A stretch of DNA of 64,000 bases from assembly GCF_051014685.1 (NCBI RefSeq), contig NW_027479523.1:1-64000 (forward strand). The letters are read 5' to 3'. The position numbers and the translations under genes are program-made. Shown piece after piece: positions 1 through 14,863 of the stretch. The DNA is from Ptiloglossa arizonensis (Eukaryota; Arthropoda; Insecta; Hymenoptera; Colletidae). Position 1 is the first letter of the stretch, and every line of letters starts with the position of its first letter. Under the pieces are notes generated by a model that saw only the letters and a list, made by a program, of their open reading frames with translations, searched no databases and had not been told where the DNA came from.

Positions 1-695
1 AACGTATAACGTATAACGTATAACGTATAACGTATAACGTATAACGTATAACGTATAACGTATAACGTATAACCTATAACGTATAACGTATAACGTATAA
101 CGTATAACGTATAACGTATAACGTATAACGTATAACGTATAACGTATAACGTATAACGTATAACGTATAACGTATAACGTATAAAGTATAACGTATAACG
201 TATAACGTATAACGTATAACGTATAACGTATAACGTATAACGTATAACGTATAACGTATAACGTATAACGTATAACGTATAACGTATAACGTATAACGTA
301 TAACGTATAACGTATGACGTATAACGTATAACGTATAACGTATAACGTATAACGTATAACCTATGACGTATAACGTATAACGTATAACGTATAACGTATA
401 ACGTATAATGTATAACGTATAACATGTAACGTATAACGTATAACGTATAACGTATAACGTATAACGTATAACGTATAACGTATATCGTATAACGTATAAC
501 GTATAACGTATAACGTATAACGTATAACGTATAACGTATAACGTATAACGTATAACGTATAACGTATAACGTATAACGTATAACGTATAACGTATAACGT
601 ATAACGTATAACGTATAACGTATAACGTATAACGTCTAACGTATAACGTATAACGTATAACGTATAACGTATATCGTATAACGTATAACGTATAA

Positions 696-730
696 CGAAT
701 AACGTAAAACGTATAACGCATAATGTATAA
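696..730. repeat. Cassette-preceding 5-unit element (type example)
   Basis: Five consecutive variant units run from CGAATAA through CGTAAAA and CGCATAA to TGTATAA. The group recurs at 4,833, 6,170, 8,312, 9,656, 14,703 and 16,061. Each copy precedes an 11-unit cassette at a fixed distance: 98 bp for 696 and 8,312, and 84 bp for the other five. Its order of variants resembles the middle of the cassette itself (CGAATAA, CGTAAAA, then a CGCAT- unit), so it is probably a diverged tandem duplicate of that middle part. Confidence 0.75.
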
Positions 731-793
731 CGTATTACGTATAACGTATTACGTATAACCTATGACGTATAACGTATAACGTATAACGTATAA

Positions 794-870
794 CTTGTAA
801 CGAAAAACGTATAACGAATAACGTAAAACGTATGACGCATTACATGCTACGTATAAAGTATAACATTCAA
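794..870. repeat. A-type 11-unit cassette, CGCATTA form
   Basis: Eleven units in strict 7-bp register: first CTTGTAA, second CGAAAAA, fourth CGAATAA, fifth CGTAAAA, sixth CGTATGA, seventh CGCATTA, eighth CATGCTA, tenth AGTATAA, last CATTCAA. It is the most diverged tract of subarray A yet is copied 17 times almost without change, so it serves as a landmark for duplications. Two forms differ in the seventh unit, CGCATTA (10 copies) or GGCATTA (7 copies). Confidence 0.9.
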
Positions 871-933
871 CGTATAACCTATGACGTATAACGTATAACT
901 TGTAACGTATAACGTATAACGTATAACGTATAA

Positions 934-1801
934 CCTATAACCTATAACGTATAACGTATAACGTATAACGTATAACGTATAACGTATAACGTATAACGTA
1001 TAACGTATAACGTATAACGTATAACGTATAACGTATAAAGTATAACGTATAACGTATAACGTATAACGTATAACGTATAACGTATTACGTATAACGTATA
1101 ACGTATAACGTATAACGTATAACGTATAACGTATAACGTATAACGTATAACGTATAACGTATAACGTATAACGTATAACGTATAACGTATAACGTATAAC
1201 GTATAACGTATAACGTATAACGTATAACGTATAACGTATAACGTATAACGTATAACGTATAACGTATAACGTATAACGTATAACGTATATCGTATAACGT
1301 ATAACGTATAACGTATAACGTATAACGTATAACGTATAACGTATAACGTATAACGTATAACGTATAACGTATAACGTATAACGTATAACGTATAACGTAT
1401 AACGTATAACGTATAACGTATAACGTATAACGTATAACGTATAACGTATAACGTATAACGTATAACGTATAACGTATAACGTATAACGTATAACGTATAA
1501 CGTATAACGTATAACGTATAACGTAACACCTATAACGTATAAAGTATAACGTATAACGTATAACGTATAACGTATAACGTATAACGTATAACGTATAACG
1601 TATAACGTATAACGTATAACGTATAACGTATAACGTATAACGTATAACGTATAACGTATAACGTATAACGTATAACGTATAACGTATAACGTATAACGTA
1701 TAACGTATATCGTATAACGTATAACGTATAACGTATAACGTATAACGTATAACGTATAACGTATAACGTATAACGTATAACGTATAACGTATAACGTATA
1801 A
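934..1801. repeat. 868-bp tandem repeat, copy 1
   Basis: This 124-unit segment is followed directly by a second copy. Shared ordered markers are CCTATAA (934 and 1,802), AGTATAA (near 1,038 and 1,906), CGTATTA (near 1,080 and 1,948), CGTATAT (near 1,284 and 2,152) and CGTAACA (1,522 and 2,390), each exactly 868 bp apart. Confidence 0.85.
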
Positions 1802-2428
1802 CCTATAACGTATAACGTATAACGTATAACGTATAACGTATAACGTATAACGTATAACGTATAACGTATAACGTATAACGTATAACGTATAACGTATAAC
1901 GTATAAAGTATAACGTATAACGTATAACGTATAACGTATAACGTATAACGTATTACGTATAACGTATAACGTATAACGTATAACGTATAACGTATAACGT
2001 ATAACGTATAACGTATAACGTATAACGTATAACGTATAACGTATAACGTATAACGTATAACGTATAACGTATAACGTATAACGTATAACGTATAACGTAT
2101 AACGTATAACGTATAACGTATAACGTATAACGTATAACGTATAACGTATAACGTATATCGTATAACGTATAACGTATAACGTATAACGTATAACGTATAA
2201 CGTATAACGTATAACGTATAACGTATAACGTATAACGTATAACGTATAACGTATAACGTATAACGTATAACGTATAACGTATAACGTATAACGTATAACG
2301 TATAACGTATAACGTATAACGTATAACGTATAACGTATAACGTATAACGTATAACGTATAACGTATAACGTATAACGTATAACGTATAACGTAACACCTA
2401 TAACGTATAAAGTATAACGTATAACGTA
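1802..2428. repeat. 868-bp tandem repeat, partial copy 2
   Basis: It matches 934-1,560 marker for marker at +868 bp. The match is lost after the CGTAACA-CCTATAA-CGTATAA-AGTATAA group at 2,390-2,417, where new variants appear. The next CGTAACA at 3,153 is 763 bp (109 units) further on, so a third copy, if present, has changed length. Confidence 0.8.
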
Positions 2429-4440
2429 TAACGTATAACGTATAACGTATAACGTATAACGTATAACGTATAACGTATAACGTATAACGTATAACGTATA
2501 ACGTATAACGTATGACGTATAACGTATAACGTATAACGTATAAAGTATAACGTATAATGTATAACGTATAACGTATAACGTATAACGTATTACGTATAAC
2601 GTATAACGTATAACGTATAACGTATAACGTATAACGTATAACGTATAACGTATAACGTATAACGTATATCGTATAACGTATAACGTATAACGTATAACGT
2701 ATAACGTATAACGTATAACGTATAACGTATAACGTATAACGTATAACGTATGACGTATAACGTATAACGTATAACGTATAACGTATAACGTATAACCTAT
2801 GACGCATAACGTATAACGTATAACGTATAACGTATAACGTATAATGTATAACGTATAACATGTAACGTATAACGTATAACGTATAACGTGTAACGTATAA
2901 CGTGTAACGTATATCGTATAACGTATAACGTATAACGTATAACGTATAACGTATAACGTATAACGTATAACGTATAACGTATAACGTATAACGTATAACG
3001 TATAACGTATAACGTATAACGTATAACGTATAACGTATAACGTATAACGTATAACGTATAACGTATAACGTATAACGTATAACGTATAACGTATAACGTA
3101 TAACGTATAACGTATAACGTATAACGTATAACGTATAACGTATAACGTATAACGTAACACCTATAACGTATAAAGTATAACGTATAACGTATAACGTATA
3201 ACGTATAACGTATAACGTATAACGTATAACGTATAACATATAACGTCTAACGTATAACGTATAACGTATAACGTATAACGTATAACGTATAACGTATAAC
3301 GTATAACGTATAACGTATAACGTATAACGTATAACGTATAACGTATAACGTATAACGTATAACGTATATCGTATAACGTATAACGTATAACGTATAACGT
3401 ATAACGTATAACGTATAACGTATAACGTATAACGTATAACGTATAACGTATGACGTATAACGTATAACGTGTAACGTATAACATATAACGTATAACCTGT
3501 GACGTATAACGTATAACGTATAACGTATAACGTATAATGTATAACGTATAACATGTAACGTATAGCGTATAACGTATAACGTATAACGTATAACGTATAA
3601 CGTATAACGTATAACGTATAACGTATAACGTATAACGTATAACGTATAACGTATTACGTATAACGTATAACGTATAACGTATAACGTATAACGTATAACG
3701 TATAACGTATAACGTATAACGTATAACGTATAACGTATAACGTATAACGTATAACGTATAACGTATAACGTATAACGTATAACGTATAACGTATAACGTA
3801 TAACGTATAAAGTATAACGTACAACGTATAACGTATAACGTATAACGTATAACGTATAACGTATAACGTATAACGAATAACGTATAACGTATAACGTATA
3901 ACGTATAACGTATAACGTATAACGTATAACGTATAACGTATAACATATAACGTATAACGTATAACGTATAACGTATAACGTATAACGTATAACGTATAAC
4001 GTATAACGTATAACGTATAATGTATAGCGTATAACGTATAACGTATAACGTATATCGTATAACGTATAACGTATAACGTATATCGCATAACGTATAACGT
4101 ATAACGTATAACCTATGACATATAACGTATAACGTATAACGTATAACGTATAACGTATAACGTATAACGTATAACGTATAACGTATAACGTATAACCTAT
4201 GACGTATAACGTATAACGTATAACGTATAACATGTAATGTATAACGTATAACGTATAATGTATAGCGTATAACGTATAACGTATAACGTAAAACGTATAA
4301 CGTATAACGTATAACGTATAACGTATAACGTATAACGTAACACCTATAACGTATAAAGTATAACGTATAACGTATTACGTATAACGTATAACGTATAACG
4401 TATATCGTATAACGTATAACGTATAACGTATAACGTATAA

Positions 4441-4517
4441 CTTGTAACGAAAAACGTATAACGAATAACGTAAAACGTATGACGCATTACATGCTACGTA
4501 TAAAGTATAACATTCAA
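4441..4517. repeat. A-type cassette, CGCATTA form
   Basis: Full 11 units. It lacks the usual preceding CGAATAA element; instead a CGTATAT unit and five consensus units lie to its left, as at 12,148 and 19,750. On its right are CGTAAAA, CGTACAA and CGAAGAA units shared with those same two copies, so these three form a sub-lineage. Confidence 0.9.
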
Positions 4518-4832
4518 CGTAAAACGTATAACGTACAACGTATAACGTATAACGTGTAACGAAGAACGTATAAAGAATAACGTATAACGTATATCGTATA
4601 ACGTACAACTTATAACGTATAACGTATAACGTATAACGTATAACGTATAACGTATAACGTATAACGTATAACGTATAACGTATAACATATAACGTATAAC
4701 GTATAACGTATAACGTATAACGTATAACGTATAACGTATAACGTATAACGTATAACGTATAACGTATAACGTCTAACGTATAACGTATAACGTATAACGT
4801 ATAACGTATATCGTATAACGTATAACGTATAA

Positions 4833-5430
4833 CGAATAACGTAAAACGTATAACGCATAATGTATAACGTATAACGTATAACGTATTACGTATAACCTAT
4901 GACGTATAACGTATATCTTGTAACGAAAAACGTATAACGAATAACGTAAAACGTATGACGCATTACATGCTACGTATAAAGTATAACATTCAACGTATAA
5001 CCTATGACGTATAACGTATAACTTGTAACGTATAACGTATAACGTATAACGTATAACCTATAACGTATAACGTATAACGTATAACGTATAACGTATAACG
5101 TATAACGTATAACGTATAACGTATAACGTATAACGTATAACGTATAAAGTATAACGTATAACGTATAACGTATAACGTATAACGTATAACGTATTACGTA
5201 TAACGTATAACGTATAACGTATAACGTATAACGTATAACGTATAACGTATAACGTATAACGTATAACGTATAACGTATAACGTATAACGTATAACGTATA
5301 ACGTATAACGTATAACGTATAACGTATGACGTATAACGTATAACGTGTAACGTATAACATATAACGTATAACCTGTGACGTATAACGTATAACGTATAAC
5401 GTATAACGTATAATGTATAACGTATAACAT
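4833..5430. repeat. 4.8-kb-offset block, copy 1
   Basis: Ordered markers match 9,656-10,260 at offset 4,823 bp (689 units): CGAATAA element, cassette, CCTATAA, AGTATAA, CGTATTA, CGTATGA, CGTGTAA, CATATAA and CCTGTGA. Near the CATGTAA unit at the right end the offset becomes 4,830 bp, so one unit was gained or lost. Confidence 0.8.
4917..4993. repeat. A-type cassette, CGCATTA form
   Basis: Lies 476 bp (68 units) after the previous cassette and 84 bp after the CGAATAA element at 4,833. It belongs to the block repeated at 9,656-10,260. Confidence 0.9.
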
Positions 5431-5875
5431 GTAACGTATAGCGTATAACGTATAACGTATAACGTATAACGTATAACGTATAACGTATAACGTATAACGT
5501 ATAACGTATAACGTATAACGTATAACGTATAACGTATAACGTATAACGTATAACGTATTACGTATAACGTATAACGTATAACGTATAACGTATAACGTAT
5601 AACGTATAACGTATAACGTATAACGTATAACGTATAACGTATAACGTATAACGTATAACGTATAACGTATAACGTATAACGTATAACGTATAACGTATAA
5701 CGTATAACGTATAACGTATAACGTATAACGTATAACGTAACACCTATAACGTATAAAGTATAACGTATAACGTATAACGTATAACGTATAACGTATAACG
5801 TATAACGTATAACGTATAACGTATAACGTATATCGTATAACGTATAACGTATAACGTATAACGTATAACGTATAA

Positions 5876-6330
5876 CTTGTAACGAAAAACGTATAACGAA
5901 TAACGTAAAACGTATGAGGCATTACATGCTACGTATAAAGTATAACATTCAACGTAAAACGTATAACGTACAACGTATAACGTATAACGTGTAACGAAGA
6001 ACGTATAAAGAATAACGTATAACGTATATCGTATAACGTACAACTTATAACGTATAACGTATAACGTATAACGTATAACGTATAACGTATAACGTATAAC
6101 GTAAAACGTATAACGTATAACGTATAACGTATAACGTATAACGTATAACGTATAACGCATAATGTATAACGAATAACGTAAAACGTATAACGCATAATGT
6201 ATAACGTATAACGTATAACGTATTACGTATAACCTATGACGTATAACGTATATCTTGTAACGAAAAACGTATAACGAATAACGTAAAACGTATGACGCAT
6301 TACATGCTACGTATAAAGTATAACATTCAA
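5876..6330. repeat. 378-bp cassette pair 1
   Basis: A GGCATTA-form cassette at 5,876-5,952 is followed exactly 378 bp (54 units) later by a CGCATTA-form cassette at 6,254-6,330. Between them lie CGTACAA, CGTGTAA-CGAAGAA, CTTATAA and the CGAATAA element at 6,170. The same two-form pair with the same spacing is found three more times. Confidence 0.9.
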
Positions 6331-7798
6331 CGTATAACCTATGACGTATAACGTATAACTTGTAACGTATAACGTATAACGTATAACGTATAACCTATAA
6401 CGTATAACGTATAACGTATAACGTATAACGTATAACGTATAACGTATAACGTATAACGTATAACGTATAACGTATAACGTATAACGTATAAAGTATAACG
6501 TATAACGTATAACGTATAACGTATAACGTATAACGTATTACGTATAACGTATAACGTATAACGTATAACGTATAACGTATAACGTATAACGTATAACGTA
6601 TAACGTATAACGTATAACGTATAACGTATAACGTATAACGTATAACGTATAACGTATAACGTATAACGTATAACGTATAAAGTATAACGTATAACGTTTA
6701 ACGTATAACGTATAACGTATAACGTATAACGTATAACGTATAACGTATAACGTATAACGTATAACGTATAAAGTATAACGTATAACGTATAACGTATAAC
6801 GTATAACGTATAACGTATTACGTATAACGTATAACGTGTAACGTATAACGTATAACGTAGAACGTACAACGTATAACGTATAACGTATAACGTATAACGT
6901 ATAACGTATAACGTATAACGTATAACGTATAACGTATAACGTATAACGTATAACGTATAACGTATAACGTATAACGTATAACGTATAACGTATAACGTAT
7001 AACGTATGACGTATAACGTATAACGTATAACGTATAACGTATAACGTATAACATATGACGTATAACGTATAACGTATAACGTATAACGTATAACGTATAA
7101 CGTATAATGTATAACGTATAACATGTAACGTATAACGTATAACGTATAACGTATAACGTATAACGTATAACGTATAACGTATATCGTATAACGTATAACG
7201 TATAACGTATAACGTATAACGTATAACGTATAACGTATAACGTATAACGTATAACGTATAACGTATAACGTATAACGTATAACGTATAACGTATAACGTA
7301 TAACGTATAACGTATAACGTATAACGTATAACGTATAACGTATCACGTATAACGTATAACGTATAACGTATAACGTATAACGTTTAACGTGTAACGAAGG
7401 ACGTATAAAGAATAACGTATAACGTATATCGTATATCGTACAACTTATAACGTATAACGTACAACGTATAACGTATAACGTATATCGTATAACGTATAAC
7501 GTATAACGTATAACGTATAACGTATAACGTATAACGTAAAACGTATAACGTATAACGTATAACGTATAACGTATAACGTATAACGTATAACGTATAAAGT
7601 ATAACGTATAACGTATAACGTATAACGTATAACGTATAACGTATAACGTATAACGTAGAACGTACAACGTATAACATATAACGTATAATGTATAACGTAT
7701 AACGTATAACGTATAACGTATAACGTATAACGTATAACGTATAACGTATAACGTATAAAGTATAACGTATAACGTTTAACGTATAACGTATAACGTAT

Positions 7799-9216
7799 AA
7801 AGTATAACGTATAACGTATAACGTATAACGTATAACGTATAACGTATAACGTATAACGTATAACGTATAACGTATAACGTATAACGTATAACGTATAACG
7901 TATAACGTATAACGTATAACGTATAACGTATGACGTATAACGTATAACGTATAACGTATAACGTATAACGTATAACCTATGACGTATAACGTATAACGTA
8001 TAACGTATAACGTATAACGTATAATGTATAACGTATAACATGTAACGTATAACGTATAACGTATAACGTATAACGTATAACGTATAACGTATAACGTATA
8101 TCGTATAACGTATAACGTATAACGTATAACGTATAACGTATAACGTATAACGTATAACGTATAACGTATAACGTATAACGTATAACGTATAACGTATAAC
8201 GTATAACGTATAACGTATAACGTATAACGTATAACGTATAACGTATAACGTCTAACGTATAACGTATAACGTATAACGTATAACGTATATCGTATAACGT
8301 ATAACGTATAACGAATAACGTAAAACGTATAACGCATAATGTATAACGTATTACGTATAACGTATTACGTATAACCTATGACGTATAACGTATAACGTAT
8401 AACGTATAACTTGTAACGAAAAACGTATAACGAATAACGTAAAACGTATGACGCATTACATGCTACGTATAAAGTATAACATTCAACGTATAACCTATGA
8501 CGTATAACGTATAACTTGTAACGTATAACGTATAACGTATAACGTATAACCTATAACCTATAACGTATAACGTATAACGTATAACGTATAACGTATAACG
8601 TATAACGTATAACGTATAACGTATAACGTATAACGTATAACGTATAACGTATAAAGTATAACGTATAACGTATAACGTATAACGTATAACGTATAACGTA
8701 TTACGTATAACGTATAACGTATAACGTATAACGTATAACGTATAACGTATAACGTATAACGTATAACGTATAACGTATAACGTATAACGTATAACGTATA
8801 ACGTATAACGTATAACGTATAACGTATAACGTATAACGTATAACGTATAACGTATAACGTATAACGTATAACGTATAACGTATAACGTATAACGTATAAC
8901 GTATATCGTATAACGTATAACGTATAACGTATAACGTATAACGTATAACGTATAACGTATAACGTATAACGTATAACGTATAACGTATAACGTATAACGT
9001 ATAACGTATAACGTATAACGTATAACGTATAACGTATAACGTATAACGTATAACGTATAACGTATAACGTATAACGTATAACGTATAACGTATAACGTAT
9101 AACGTATAACGTATAACGTATAACGTATAACGTATAACGTAACACCTATAACGTATAAAGTATAACGTATAACGTATAACGTATAACGTATAACGTATAA
9201 CGTATAACGTATAACG
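7799..9216. repeat. Subarray A 7.6-kb repeat, copy b
   Basis: Partner of 183-1,600 at offset +7,616 bp, with the cassette at 8,410-8,486 matching 794-870. It ends where CGTAACA-CCTATAA occurs twice within 14 bp near 9,215-9,240, an arrangement absent from the first copy. Confidence 0.85.
8410..8486. repeat. A-type cassette, CGCATTA form
   Basis: Exact positional partner of the cassette at 794 (offset 7,616 bp), with the CGAATAA element 98 bp before it as in that copy. Confidence 0.9.
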
Positions 9217-9361
9217 TAACACCTATAACGTAACACCTATAACGTATAAAGTATAACGTATAACGTATAACGTATAACGTATAACGTATAACGTATAACG
9301 TATAACGTATAACGTATATCGTATAACGTATAACGTATAACGTATAACGTATAACGTATAA

Positions 9362-9816
9362 CTTGTAACGAAAAACGTATAACGAATAACGTAAAACGTA
9401 TGAGGCATTACATGCTACGTATAAAGTATAACATTCAACGTAAAACGTATAACGTACAACGTATAACGTATAACGTGTAACGAAGAACGTATAAAGAATA
9501 ACGTATAACGTATATCGTATAACGTACAACTTATAACGTATAACGTATAACGTATAACGTATAACGTATAACGTATAACGTATAACGTAAAACGTATAAC
9601 GTATAACGTATAACGTATAACGTATAACGTATAACGTATAACGCATAATGTATAACGAATAACGTAAAACGTATAACGCATAATGTATAACGTATAACGT
9701 ATAACGTATTACGTATAACCTATGACGTATAACGTATATCTTGTAACGAAAAACGTATAACGAATAACGTAAAACGTATGACGCATTACATGCTACGTAT
9801 AAAGTATAACATTCAA
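9362..9816. repeat. 378-bp cassette pair 2
   Basis: GGCATTA form at 9,362-9,438 and CGCATTA form at 9,740-9,816, spaced 378 bp. It is 3,486 bp (498 units) from pair 1 and 6,405 bp (915 units) from pair 4. Confidence 0.9.
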
Positions 9817-10260
9817 CGTATAACCTATGACGTATAACGTATAACTTGTAACGTATAACGTATAACGTATAACGTATAACCTATAACGTATAACGTATAA
9901 CGTATAACGTATAACGTATAACGTATAACGTATAACGTATAACGTATAACGTATAACGTATAACGTATAAAGTATAACGTATAACGTATAACGTATAACG
10001 TATAACGTATAACGTATTACGTATAACGTATAACGTATAACGTATAACGTATAACGTATAACGTATAACGTATAACGTATAACGTATAACGTATAACGTA
10101 TAACGTATAACGTATAACGTATAACGTATAACGTATAACGTATAACGTATGACGTATAACGTATAACGTGTAACGTATAACATATAACGTATAACCTGTG
10201 ACGTATAACGTATAACGTATAACGTATAACGTATAACGTATAACGTATAACGTATAACAT
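9656..10260. repeat. 4.8-kb-offset block, copy 2
   Basis: Partner of 4,833-5,430. Compared with it, the TGTATAA unit before CATGTAA is replaced by consensus and one extra unit is present. Confidence 0.8.
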
Positions 10261-10845
10261 GTAACGTATAGCGTATAACGTATAACGTATAACGTATAAC
10301 GTATAACGTATAACGTATAACGTATAACGTATAACGTATAACGTATAACGTATAACGTATAACGTATAACGTATTACGTATAACGTATAACGTATAACGT
10401 ATAACGTATAACGTATAACGTATAACGTATAACGTATAACGTATAACGTATAACGTATAACGTATAACGTATAACGTATAACGTATAACGTATAACGTAT
10501 AACGTATAACGTATAACGTATAACGTATAACGTATAACGTATAACGTATAACGTATAACGTATAACGTATAACGTATAACGTATAACGTCTAACGTATAA
10601 CGTATAACGTATAACGTATAACGTATAACGTATAACGTATAACGTATAACGTATAACGTATAACGTATAACGTATAACGTATAACGTATAACGTATAACG
10701 TATAACGTAACACCTATAACGTATAAAGTATAACGTATAACGTATAACGTATAACGTATAACGTATAACGTATAACGTATAACGTATAACGTATATCGTA
10801 TAACGTATAACGTATAACGTATAACGTATAACGTATAACGTATAA

Positions 10846-10922
10846 CTTGTAACGAAAAACGTATAACGAATAACGTAAAACGTATGAGGCATTACATGCT
10901 ACGTATAAAGTGTAACATTCAA
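10846..10922. repeat. A-type cassette, GGCATTA form with AGTGTAA
   Basis: The tenth unit is AGTGTAA instead of AGTATAA. Only the cassettes at 17,258 and 18,455 share this change, which links the three as one recent lineage. Confidence 0.9.
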
Positions 10923-12147
10923 CGTAAAACGTATAACGTATAACGTATAACGTATAACGTGTAACGAAGAACGTATAAAGAATAACGTATAACGTATATC
11001 GTATAACGTACAACTTATAACGTATAACGTACAACGTATGACGTATAACGTATAACGTATAACGTATAACGTATAACGTATAACGTATAACGTATAACGT
11101 ATAACGTATAACGTATAACGTATAACGTATAACGTATAACGTATAAAGTATAACGTATAACGTATAAAGTATAACGTATAACGTTTAACGTATAACGTAT
11201 AACGTATAACGTATAACGTATAACGTATAACGTATAACGTATAACGTATAACGTATAACGTATAACGTATAACGTATAACGTATAACGTATAACGTATAA
11301 CGTATAACGTATAACGTTTAACGTATAACGTATAACGTATAACGTATAACGTATAACGTATAACGTATAACGTATAACGTATAACGTATAACGTATAACG
11401 TATAACGTATAACGTATAACGTATAACGTATAATGTATAACGTATAACATGTAACGTATAACGTATAACGTATAACGTATAACGTATAACGTATAACGTA
11501 TATCGTATAACGTATAACGTATAACGTATAACGTATAACGTATAACATATAACGTATAACGTATAACGTATAACGTATAACGTATGACGTATAACGTATA
11601 ACGTGTAACGTATAACATATAACGTATAACCTGTGACGTATAACGTATAACGTATAACGTATAACGTATAATGTATAACGTATAACATGTAACGTATAGC
11701 GTATAACGTATAACGTATAACGTATAACGTATAACGTATAACGTATAACGTATAACGTATAACGTATAACGTATATCGTATAACGTATAACGTATAACGT
11801 ATAACGTATAACGTATACCGTATAACGTATAACGTATAACGTATAACGTATAACGTATAACGTATAACGTATAACGTAACACCTATAACGTATAAAGTAT
11901 AACGTATAACGTATAACGTATAACGTATAACGTATAACGTATAACGTATAACGTATAACGTATAACGTATAACGTATAACGTACAACGTATAACGTATCA
12001 CGTATAACGTATTACGAATAACGTATAACGTATAACGTAAAACGTAACACCTATAACGTATAAAGTATAACGTATAACGTATTACGTATAACGTATAACG
12101 TATAACGTATATCGTATAACGTATAACGTATAACGTATAACGTATAA

Positions 12148-12224
12148 CTTGTAACGAAAAACGTATAACGAATAACGTAAAACGTATGACGCATTACATG
12201 CTACGTATAAAGTATAACATTCAA
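12148..12224. repeat. A-type cassette, CGCATTA form
   Basis: Not preceded by the CGAATAA element. It is the partner of the cassette at 19,750 (offset 7,602 bp) and shares flanks with the one at 4,441. Confidence 0.9.
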
Positions 12225-14408
12225 CGTAAAACGTATAACGTACAACGTATAACGTATAACGTGTAACGAAGAACGTATAAAGAATAACGTATAACGTATA
12301 TCGTATAACGTACAACTTATAACGTATAACGTATAACGTATAACGTATAACGTATAACGTATAACGTATAACGTATAACGTATAACGTATAACGTATAAC
12401 GTATAACGTATAACGTATAACGTATAACGTATAACGTATAACGTATAACGTAAAACGTATAACGTATAACGTATAACGTATAACGTATAACGTATAACGT
12501 ATAACGTATAACGTATAACGTATAACGTATAACGTATAACGTATAACGTATAACGTATAACGTATAACGTATAACGTAACACCTATAACGTATAACGTAT
12601 AACGTATAACGTATAACGTATAACGTATAACGTATAACGTATAGCGTATAACGTATAACGTATAACGTATAACGTATAACGTATAACGTCTAACGTATAA
12701 CGTATAACGTATAACGTATAACGTATAACGTATAACGTATAACGTATAACGTATAACGTATAACGTATAACGTATAACGTATAACGTATAACGTATAAAG
12801 TATAACGTATAACGTATAACGTATAACGTATAACGTATAACGTATAACGTATAACGTATAACGTATAACGTATAACGTATAACGTCTAACGTATAACGTA
12901 TAACGTATAACGTATAACGTATAACGTATAACGTATAACGTATAACGTATAACGTATAACGTATAACGTATAACGTATAACGTATAACGTATAACGTATA
13001 ACGTATAACGTATAACGTATAACGTATAACGTAACACCTATAACGTATAAAGTATAACGTATAACGTATAACGTATAACGTATAACGTATAACGTATAAC
13101 GTATAACGTATAACGTATAACGTATAACGTATAACGTATAACGTATAACGTATAACGTATAACGTATAACGTATAACGTATAACGTATAATGTATAACGT
13201 ATAACATGTAACGTATAACGTATAACGTATAACGTATAACGTATAACGTATAACGTATATCGTATAACGTATAACGTATAACGTATAACGTATAACGTAT
13301 AACGTATAACGTATAACGTATAACGTATAACGTATAACGTATAACGTATGACGTATAACGTATAACGTGTAACGTATAACATATAACGTATAACCTGTGA
13401 CGTATAACGTATAACGTATAACGTATAACGTATAATGTATAACGTATAACATGTAACGTATAGCGTATAACGTATAACGTATAACGTATAACGTATAACG
13501 TATAACGTATAACGTATAACGTATAACGTATAACGTATTACGTATAACGTATAACGTATAACGTATAACGTATAACGTATAACGTATAACGTATAACGTA
13601 TAACGTATAACGTATAACGTATAACGTATAACGTATAACGTATAACGTATAACGTATAACGTATAACGTATAACGTATAACGTATAACGTATAACGTATA
13701 AAGTATAACGTACAACGTATAACGTATAACGTATAACGTATAACGTATAACGTATAACGTATAACGTATAACGAATAACGTATAACGTATAACGTATAAC
13801 GTATAACGTATAACGTATAACGTATAACGTATAACGTATAACGTATAACGTATAACGTATAACGTATAACGTATAACGTATAACGTATAACGTATAACGT
13901 ATAACGTATAACGTATAACGTATAACGTATAACGTATAACGTATAACGTATAACGTATTACGTATAACGTATAACGTATAACGTATAACGTATAACGTAT
14001 AACGTATAACGTATAACGTATAACGTATAACGTATAACGTATAACGTATAACGTATAACGTATAACGTATAACGTATAACGTATAACGTATAACGTATAA
14101 CGTATAACGTATAACGTATAACGTATAACGTATAACGTATAACGTCTAACGTATAACGTATAACGTATAACGTATAACGTATAACGTATAACGTATAACG
14201 TATAACGTATAACGTATAACGTATAACGTATAACGTATAACGTATAACGTATAACGTATAACGTATAACGTATAACGTAACACCTATAACGTATAAAGTA
14301 TAACGTATAACGTATAACGTATAACGTATAACGTATAACGTATAACGTATAACGTATAACGTATATCGTATAACGTATAACGTATAACGTATAACGTATA
14401 ACGTATAA

Positions 14409-14863
14409 CTTTTAACGAAAAACGTATAACGAATAACGTAAAACGTATGAGGCATTACATGCTACGTATAAAGTATAACATTCAACGTAAAACGTATAAC
14501 GTACAACGTATAACGTATAACGTGTAACGAAGAACGTATAAAGAATAACGTATAACGTATATCGTATAACGTACAACTTATAACGTATAACGTATAACGT
14601 ATAACGTATAACGTATAACGTATAACGTATAACGTAAAACGTATAACGTATAACGTATAACGTATAACGTATAACGTATAACGTATAACGCATAATGTAT
14701 AACGAATAACGTAAAACGTATAACGCATAATGTATAACGTATAACGTATAACGTATTACGTATAACCTATGACGTATAACGTATATCTTGTAACGAAAAA
14801 CGTATAACGAATAACGTAAAACGTATGACGCATTACATGCTACGTATAAAGTATAACATTCTA
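14409..14863. repeat. 378-bp cassette pair 3, with private changes
   Basis: GGCATTA form at 14,409-14,485 and CGCATTA form at 14,787-14,863. The first cassette begins CTTTTAA rather than CTTGTAA, and the second ends CATTCTA rather than CATTCAA. I saw neither change in the other cassettes, so both probably arose after this copy was made. Confidence 0.9.

Larger units (their letters stand above)
183..1600. repeat. Subarray A 7.6-kb repeat, copy a
   Basis: Variant units here reappear in the same order at constant offset 7,616 bp (1,088 units) in 7,799-9,216: AGTATAA near 184, CGTATGA near 313, CCTATGA near 360, CATGTAA near 423, CGTATAT near 481, CGTCTAA near 634, and the cassette at 794-870. 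I saw no length change between the two copies. Left of 183 the markers disagree (CCTATAA at 73 has no match), and right of about 1,600 copy b gains extra CGTAACA units. Confidence 0.85.
9215..11041. repeat. 6.4-kb-offset block, copy 1
   Basis: Starting from the double CGTAACA-CCTATAA units near 9,215, markers match 15,620-17,453 at 6,405 bp (915 units), changing to 6,412 bp (916 units) by the right end (CGTATGA at 11,035 against 17,447). It contains pair 2 and the cassette at 10,846. Confidence 0.8.
10706..13260. repeat. Subarray A 7.6-kb repeat, second segment, copy 1
   Basis: Ordered markers match 18,315-20,855. The offset drifts in whole units: 7,609 bp at the left (10,846 and 18,455), 7,616 near 11,147, 7,602 through about 12,000-13,050, and 7,595 at the right end (CATGTAA 13,205 and 20,800; CGTATAT 13,254 and 20,849). 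With 183-1,600 this supports an underlying repeat of about 7.6 kb in subarray A. Confidence 0.85.

Noticed and set aside
794..870. The diverged cassette as a remnant of a transposon or gene
   Set aside because: All eleven units can be aligned to the heptamer in perfect register with one to three substitutions each, so it is satellite in origin.
14409..14485. CTTTTAA cassette start as a separate cassette family
   Set aside because: It differs from the common form by one base in one copy and the remaining units agree, so it is a private mutation.
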